Positions 57,201-64,000 of a DNA stretch of 64,000 bases are shown here, in pieces (within the stretch, counting starts at the first letter, position 1; the number at the start of each line of letters is the position of its first letter). The position numbers and the translations under genes were made by a program. The notes below the pieces were generated by a model. It was not told the origin of the DNA. It saw only the letters and a program-made list of their open reading frames with translations, and searched no databases. Source of the DNA: Mangifera indica (taxonomy: Eukaryota > Streptophyta > Magnoliopsida > Sapindales > Anacardiaceae). The stretch spans positions 16,513,584-16,577,583 of the forward strand of contig NC_058139.1 in NCBI RefSeq assembly GCF_011075055.1. Reading direction: 5' to 3'.

Positions 57201-60200
57201 GTATACATAAAATGATTTTAGTGGATTTGAGTTCTCAGAAGTGTTATGATTTGTAAGACACCTTTTATCTCTTTGTCTTTTTTAAGAACAACTTTTATCA
57301 TCAATTAACTTGTTGGATGCTTCTGGACACTACAATTATATTGCCTTTTTCTGCTGTGAACTTTAGTAATATTACTAACTAATTTTGGAACTATGAGGTT
57401 TCTTTATATAGTTAGATTATACGTTTCTTGGCATATTAATTTCAAACACATAAACTGGCATGGCTGTGTCATATGCCTAAACTTTTGGGTGCTTGAAATG
57501 TTCATTCAAAGTGCTCTACCATTGTTTGTTATTTATCCTAGGATAACAAGTGGTGTTCAGGACATGAATTATGCAATTGAAGTTTCTGTGTCTATTTTTT
57601 TCTGTTTATTTTATTGTATTCATTTTTAGTAATTCCATGCAGGAAGCAGAATCAGCAATCCTAGAAGCAAAATCAAGGTCAAAGCATGGCAGTGTATGAT
57701 TTTAACTTCTTGCTTTAGTTTATATGACTAATTTGTTTGTTCAAAATAATTTTTTTTTGGCAAAGAACTATTAATTAATTGGCTAAGAGGGATATATGTA
57801 TCTTGCACGTCATTTTCATTCATGGTTGTTAGAGCTTAAACATTGTTGTTAAACCCTTACTTATTGGCTTCAACTGGTAACTTAACTTGGTGCTAGAGCT
57901 AGGTTGACCTAATAGTCTTGTATTTGAGTCTTCCTGATATATTATTTACTTTATCATGAATTGTGTGTGTTTGTAGTTAGCTGTTATGAGTCATTGCTAT
58001 TGGCTTAACATTACTTATCAACTTGAAAATTGTAATAAAGCTTCATTGTTTTCTCTAATCTGTTATGTATAAGCAAGGGCTTAATCTGTATGTTTTTACA
58101 TGTTAGCAATTATACTTTATTTTCTATAACCTTATGTATTCTTCTTGAAATAACTTTTTGAGTCAGATTGACTGGTACTTGCCTCCTTTATGCATCCAAA
58201 TTCCAATGTGGGTATACGAACAAATGACAATATAAGCACATTCTTCAATTGCAATTGACTGTTGATTCTTATGCAGCCTCCTGAAAATTCATGGTTTGGA
58301 TCTCTAATTGCTACCATCATTGGAAATCTAAAGATATCAATCAGCAATGTACATATCAGATATGAGGATTCTGTTAGGTAAGTGGCCAATTGCTTTGAAT
58401 GTTGTTTTTGGCATTTCAGTTCTTTTAAACTTGTGTTTCTTGATGGGCTAGATCTTGTTAGTCCTTTTTTGTTTCCTTAGCCTTGGTTCATTTCTACTGG
58501 TTTCATACGACAATGTTGCATTTTGCAGTAATCCAGGGCATCCGTTTGCATCAGGTATTACTTTGGCTAGGCTGGCAGCTGTTACTATGGATGAGCAGGG
58601 AAATGAAATTTTTGATACCAGTGGCGCTTTGGATAAGTTGCGAAAGGTTGGCACTCCTTGATGAACTGCTATTACTAGATGGTTTTGTTTGTGAAGAGAA
58701 GAGTATTGTGAGTCTCATGTTATCATCTGTCGAAGATGTAGATCTGTATTTATAAAATTATTTATAATAGTTTGGGCGGGGCCTTAAATGTGTTGGATTC
58801 AAGTAAGTTCCTTTCTTCCTTGTTCACCAAAGTTGGAAGGCAGCAGTTTGACTGAGGAGCAAATATTTTTTAACTACCTATGCCGAATAAGGTTTTGCGG
58901 GGAAGGCATCAGTTTGTTGAGCTGTTCATTTTCATAATTATTTTCTGATAGGATTCCGTCAGGGAGCTTAATTTTAATATATCCCATTCTAGGCTATTCC
59001 CCAATTAGTTTTTTCTTCTTTTCAATTGTATATCCTTTTTCTTTTCTCCGACCAGGTGATTGTTTCATGTAATGGAGAAATTTATGTCACTAATAATTCA
59101 GATAAATTTGTATTCTACCGAAAATTTTTCATGGTCATAGTAATGTTCATCCTTTGCTAAACAAAAAATTATATGGGCTAATAGATATGTTGATTTTGCC
59201 ACAGTCATTACATCTTGAGAGGCTTGCTCTGTATCATAATTCTAATAGCTTCCCCTGGAAGATAGATAAGAGATGGGAAGATCTCAGTCCCGCGGAGTGG
59301 AATGAGGTTTGTTTTTGTCCAACTATTATCCTCTGTTATTTTGTAGTTGCATATGTTCCACAAGGCTAGTGGGATGCGTTACATCTTGTTTCATCCCTCT
59401 TTCAATTAATTTTTGTCCAGATATTTGAAGATGGTATTAATGAACCTGCTGCTGATTCTGGAATGGTATCTTCTTGGGCTTTGAGTTGCAAGTACTTGGT
59501 GTCACCTATTAATGGAGTGCTTCAATATCACCGCCTTGGAAATCAAGAAAGAAATGATCCAGAGATTCCTTTTGAGAAGGCTTCGCTTGTATTGACTGAT
59601 GTATCATTAACTATTACAGAGGTCTGACGTTTTCTTTCTTTTTTTTTATTTTATCACTGTCTACATGCTTCTAATCCCTCTGTGTACTTTGTGAAGCACA
59701 AAGCAAAATAAGTTGAGGGCGAAAATTCATGTAGTAACTCCAAATTGAGCCAATAATAGCCTTGCGTTTTTTATTCATTTTCTAAAGACTTTTCTGAACT
59801 TCTTTAGAAACTAAGCCCATATGATGCTAAGATTGAACTTAATCCCATAAGAATTCTACTTCTTCATCAGCCTATGGCACGTGGTTCTATCTTTTTCCTC
59901 TTAAACTGCAGGAGAAAGAAAAAAATTGGATTGAAGCTTCCTTCTAGGAAAAACATTCCCTTTTTGGCTAGTCAATGGAAGTCTAAGTTCTTGTAAATTC
60001 ACCTTTTCTTGCAGGAGCAATATCATGATTGGATGAAACTGTTAGAGGTGTTTTCAAGACACAGGACATTTGTGGAAGTTTACCACTTAAGGCCTTTCTT
60101 GCCAGTTTCAGAGGTTCCTCGTTTGTGGTGGCGTTATGCTGTTCAAGCTTCCCTTCAGCAGAAGAAAATGTGGTATATATTTTTATTTTATTACTCTTAC

Positions 60201-62217
60201 TGGCTAATTAGAAAAGTTTAATGTGAATTAAAGACTTTGGGGTTCCGCAGAATTGTTTTCCAAATGATGCTTTGAACACTTCACATGGAATTTATCATAA
60301 TTAGCTCACAGGCATATATATAAACACTCTTTTATGTATGTATGAAGTTGATGTCGTTTTCATATTTGATTCCTTCTTCAGCTATCGTTTCTCGTGGGAC
60401 AAAATTCAGCATCTCTGTCAGCTTCGTCGTCGTTATGTTCAGTTATATGCTTGTTCCTTGCAACAATCATCAACTGTTGATAACTCAGAAATTAGAGAAA
60501 TAGAGGCAGATCTTGATTCCAAAGTAATTCTTTTATGGAGGTATGCCGAAGTAGCTTACCCTTGCCAGTTTGGTGTTCTTTTAAATAGTTTGATACAGTG
60601 ACAAAAGTGTTGATACTGTAATTCCATGAATCAATAATATATTATCTGTATTGTAATATGTAGGCTGAAGCTTTTCTACTGGGTATTCAATACATGGTCC
60701 ATGTTGGAACTGTCCATTTTGCTGTTTTTAATGTTATCATTTTGTATGTGTGTATAGGTTACTTGCACATGCCAAGGTTGAATCAGTAAAATCAAAAGAA
60801 GAAACTAAAAAGAGGCGGCTTAAAAAGAAAAGTTGGTTCCGATATACATGGTGGGTGGGAATTGCTTACCTTTTTCCTGGAAAAAAGTTGCTTGTGATTT
60901 GGATTAGTGAATTGATTGTTTTTCTTAATTAACTTTGAGCTATCTCTTGTGCTTTCAGGGAAATTTAACTTTTATTATTTAAATATGTTCCCGGTAACTT
61001 ATTTCTAGCTTCCTCTTATTTCAGGCTTCCGAACTCAGAGGGTGCCTCTGTTGGGGATGCTTTGAAGGAATCACAGCTAGTGGAAGAAAGTCTGACTAAT
61101 GAAGAATGGCAGACAATAAATAAGTTGCTAAGTTACCAGCCGGATGAGGAGTTGATGTTACATTTAGGAAAGGACATGCATAACATGACCAAGTTTTTAG
61201 TGACTGTATCTATTGGTCAAGCTGCAGCAAGGATTATGAGTATCAATGAAACTGAAATCCTTTGTGGTCGGTTTGAGCAACTTCATGTTTCAACCAAGTT
61301 CAAACATTGCAGTACTCACTGTGATATATTATTGAAATTCTATGGCTTATCTTCACCTGAAGGTTCACTTGCTGAGGTTTGCTTTAATGCTCTGTCATGG
61401 TGTTTGTATTTTTAGTGGCAAGTTTTTGAGGTTATCGATATTAAGGATCACATATTCTAATGTGAATTCATGGAAAATTCTTTCAATATCTGTTTTTGGT
61501 ACTTTCAAATTTGAGCCAGCTTCAGTTTTATATATTTATTTTTATTTTCTGAACTTTATTGTATTTTTGCACATTCTCTTGAAACTTTAATGAAACTTAT
61601 TTTGTGACTTTTATTTCAAAAGGTTAAGCTAATAGAAAAATAGTATTATACTCTAGCACAATCGCACATGTGTTGGGTTAAATTAAATTAACAAAACATG
61701 GCTGTTAACTTAATGGGGTTTTGGCTGATTTGTACAAGTTGGTGCTGCTCTGTTGGTGGAAGTTTATCACAAACTTTGTTTTCAGTGCTTAAATTATTTT
61801 TGCAAGCCTTTTGTTCCCCATGTTAAGATATGTCTGTCTTTTTAATGGAAACTAGCTCCACTCCCTTGTAATCAATCTCTAGTTTCTCAAATATCATTAT
61901 AGACGTTACTGGTCTTTTATAAAAAAAATCATTAAGAGACTTGTCATATGGATTTAACACACAAACATTGATTCAAACACATACATTGGCAAACAAGAAG
62001 AAGTCCAACAAACACTATAATAATTTAAGAACGCCTATCCCGTGCATTGGGAAATTTTAGTTTTTGTTTCGCATGTTGACATATACTAGTATGTCTTTTG
62101 CAGAGTGTCTCCAGTGAGACGAAGGAAAATGCATTAGCTGCTACTTTTGTACGTTCACCAGTTGGGGAGAATGTTGATTGGAGGCTATCAGCTACAATTT
62201 CCCCCTGCCATGTTACG
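54207..62217 (+). CDS. SHBY: SHRUBBY-like VPS13-family lipid-transfer protein, N-terminal 597 codons (15 exons, partial)
   Basis: Coding exons: 54207-54221, 54719-54800, 55099-55202, 56250-56345, 56465-56509, 57643-57693, 58277-58377, 58529-58646, 59205-59306, 59421-59621, 60015-60172, 60382-60540, 60758-60850, 61025-61376, 62104-62217. All have GT-AG borders and together give 1,791 bases without a stop. The protein opens MFEAHVLHLLRRYLGEYVHG, as in Arabidopsis SHRUBBY (AT5G24740). Residues 1-~115 form the chorein/VPS13 N-terminal domain (ALRISVWKGDVVLKDL, KVPWKSLGKEPVIVLIDRVF). ~130-370 continue the VPS13 region (SLIATIIGNLKISISNVHIR, NPGHPFASGITLARL, LERLALYHNS). 428-435 is a basic KKRRLKKK patch. 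540-597 reach SPEGSLAE and DWRLSATISPCHVT. VPS13 proteins are bridge-like lipid carriers at membrane contacts; Arabidopsis SHRUBBY affects root growth and binds SHORT-ROOT. Full-length relatives exceed 3,000 residues, so most of the gene lies to the right. Confidence 0.95.
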
Positions 62218-62549
62218 GTAAGCTTTTAATTTATATATGATAATTTATCTCTTTAATGGATTGTTATTGGGTGCTGTTGTAACCGTTTCACAGTAAAAGT
62301 CATCAACTAAATTTGTTTGCGTGGAACAATTGTAGTTGGAGAGTCATCCATGTTTCCCTTGAATTTGAAAATGTTACTAGTTACTTTCAAGGCATATCTG
62401 GCAGGTGAAAAGCATATAATGTCTCAGTGTTTTATCACGTGGATTGGTATTTTGTGCGATAACTGGTCTATATGTTAAGTAATTGGATGACTCATTACCA
62501 TTTGATGTATTCTATTATGCACATTGTCTGCTTAGCATGCTATATGTAT
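62218..62549 (+). other. Start of intron 15 of the SHRUBBY-like gene
   Basis: The donor GTAAGC follows codon 597. No further coding exon matching the family's next segment is recognisable before the window ends, so intron 15 is at least 1.78 kb. Confidence 0.7.
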
Positions 62550-64000
62550 GGGATGGTTTGTCTTCTCCTTTATTAGATTTGGATGGAATAGGATTAAATT
62601 GGAAATTAAAGATTAGGATAATAGTTGAATAAAGAAATTAGGATAATACTGGAAATAATGAAATTGAATAATATTTGAATAATGAAAAATTAGGATAATG
62701 ATTGAATTAAGTATAGGGAATTAAGGATTTTAATAGAGTTTGAATTAGTGTGGGATATTATGTTATGAAAAGAATAAATGGGCAGTAGTAGTGAGGAAAA
62801 AGAGAAGAAAAATATTAGAGTTTTGGGCAACTTAGCTGTGGGCAGCCTTAGGGCTGATTTGGGAGGTTGCTGGCTCCGTGAATTGCCAAATTGAGAGAAC
62901 CTAACTCTTCAAATTGTCGGTTTATCCTATTGTAATCCCCTTTAATCAATAAAATTAATTTTATGTTGTTGTTTTTTGGTTGTTTTGGTGGGATAATTGG
63001 CTGGTTCGCTATCAAAATAGTTTTTGAGCTGTGAGATCCGACAAGGGAGAAGGCAAATAAGTGGAAATCAGGTCCTAAATTGGAAGAATCGTAAAGGGAA
63101 GAGCATGGATAGGAAGAAAGAAGAAGATGAAAAAGAGAGAAAAAAAGAAAAAAAATTGGACACTTAAAAAATCTTTTAGAAATTTCCCATCTTAAGGACA
63201 AAGCGATTCTCAAAAGTGTGTGTATGTTAATGGAATCATGGAAATAATGAAGTTGAATAATATTCAAGATCATGATTAAATTAATTATAGGGAATTAAAG
63301 ATTTCAATGGACATTGGATTAGGATATGATGTTATGATATTGAGAAGAATAAAAAGGGAAAAAAAAAGAAATATATTAGAGGTTTGGGCAACTTAATTGT
63401 GGACAATCTTAGGGTTGATTTGGGAGGTTGACGACTCCTTGAATTGATGGACTAAGAGGCTTGGCTCCTAGAATTGTTGGTTTATCCTTTTGTTATCCCC
63501 TTTAATCAATAAAATCAATTTTATTTTGCTGCTTTTGGTTGTTTTGGTGGAATAATTTGCTGGTTCCCTATCAAATTGGTATCAGAGCGGTGAAATCTTA
63601 CAAGGGAGAAGACAAATAAGTGAGATATGGTTTTTGGAAGACAAGTCATTGGAAAAGCTTGTTGGAAAACCAAAGGTCGTGGCAAAGCTTGGATCAAGCA
63701 AAAGAGGGTTGGATCGGAAAGGTGGGAGGCAAGGGAAGATGAATTGATGCCGAGAAGATGATCTAGTGCTAGGAAGTGGCTGGAAATGGGGAAGATGGCT
63801 GGGAAATGGTGAGTCAGGGCTTGGTTGAAATCATGCCCTAAACTGGAAGAAGCATAAAGGGAAGAGCAAGGAAAGAAAAAAGTAATAAAACATAAAAGAA
63901 AGGAAAAAATCTGGGCACTAAATAATACTATTTTGGACACCAAAAAAATTTTTCAGATTTTTCCACCTTGCGGACAAAGTGATTTTCAAAGAGGCTAATA
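62550..64000 (+). mobile_element. Tandem LTR/primer-site fragments of a retroelement inside intron 15
   Basis: Two direct repeats of about 0.6-0.7 kb occur, roughly 62640-63220 and 63240-64000. Each runs through GGGCAACTTA..TGTGG, TGATTTGGGAGGTTG, CCCCTTTAATCAATAAAAT, GGTTGTTTTGGTGG and CTATCAAA, then a primer-binding-like site. This is AATTGGTATCAGAGCGGTGA in the second copy (about 63573) and the decayed AATAGTTTTTGAGCTGTGA in the first. They continue into a shared purine-rich leader (ACAAGGGAGAAG.CAAATAAG, then GGACAAAG.GATT). LTR-end plus leader repeated in tandem suggests a partial duplication or two nested fragments. The two antisense frames here are not genes. Confidence 0.7.

Noticed and set aside
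58132..58654. Minus-strand frames opposite the SHRUBBY-like exons 7-8
   Set aside because: These are shadows of the plus-strand coding exons, whose phases and family match are unambiguous.
62848..63943. Two long minus-strand frames (141 and 140 codons), partly similar to each other
   Set aside because: They are antisense readings of the tandem LTR/primer-site units inside intron 15; the similarity between them comes from the DNA repeat, and neither resembles a protein family.

Overview
The window is AT-rich plant nuclear DNA, almost certainly from a eudicot. Two observations support this. The right end carries an intron-rich gene that reads closely like the eudicot VPS13-family protein SHRUBBY. 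The remaining ~54 kb is a dense graveyard of plant transposon families: Copia, Gypsy, L1-type LINE, hAT and Mutator-like. I see no prokaryotic signals, rRNA, tRNA or CRISPR. The species cannot be named from the sequence alone.

Layout. 1-1337: 3' end of a plus-strand Copia element ('Copia-2'). 1650-2824: an old LTR of a second family ('Copia-1'). 2825-15101: a decayed plus-strand Ty3/Gypsy pol, cut inside its integrase by a ~10.1-kb minus-strand Copia-1 element (3940-14065). That element itself carries two hAT-type insertions (4789-5086 and 6249-7389), both with 8-bp target duplications. 15102-21290: Gypsy LTR ends in opposed orientation, Copia LTR and gag scraps, and inverted repeats. 21480-24000: a dead hAT transposase split by a LINE. 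24490-26150: a Copia-1-like LTR in the opposite orientation.

26336-40170 is the most striking stretch. A solo Gypsy LTR with a perfect 5-bp target duplication (AATGT) was opened by an older terminal-inverted-repeat element. That element was in turn opened by a structurally complete 10,741-bp Mutator-like element (28100-38840, 9-bp duplication TAATTATAA). The Mutator-like element carries, convergently, a decayed DUF1985/Ulp1-type protease gene on + and a decayed mudrA-type transposase on -. Each gene is bordered on its terminal side by its own tandem array (~118-bp and ~146-bp periods). This is the arrangement known for Kaonashi-type (ULP-carrying) MULEs.

40629-46428: LINE, Copia and Gypsy remnants. 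46429-52914: a complete but coding-dead minus-strand Copia-2 element with duplication ATTAC and unusual TA...CA LTR ends. 52940-53850: a long-arm foldback (MULE-like) element, close upstream of the only intact gene.

54207-62217 holds the first 15 coding exons (597 codons, every splice phase consistent) of a SHRUBBY/VPS13-type lipid-transfer protein gene on +. Its first coding exon is only five codons and is preceded by a 19-codon upstream ORF. The gene continues beyond the window. Its intron 15 contains tandem LTR/primer-binding-site fragments (62550-64000).
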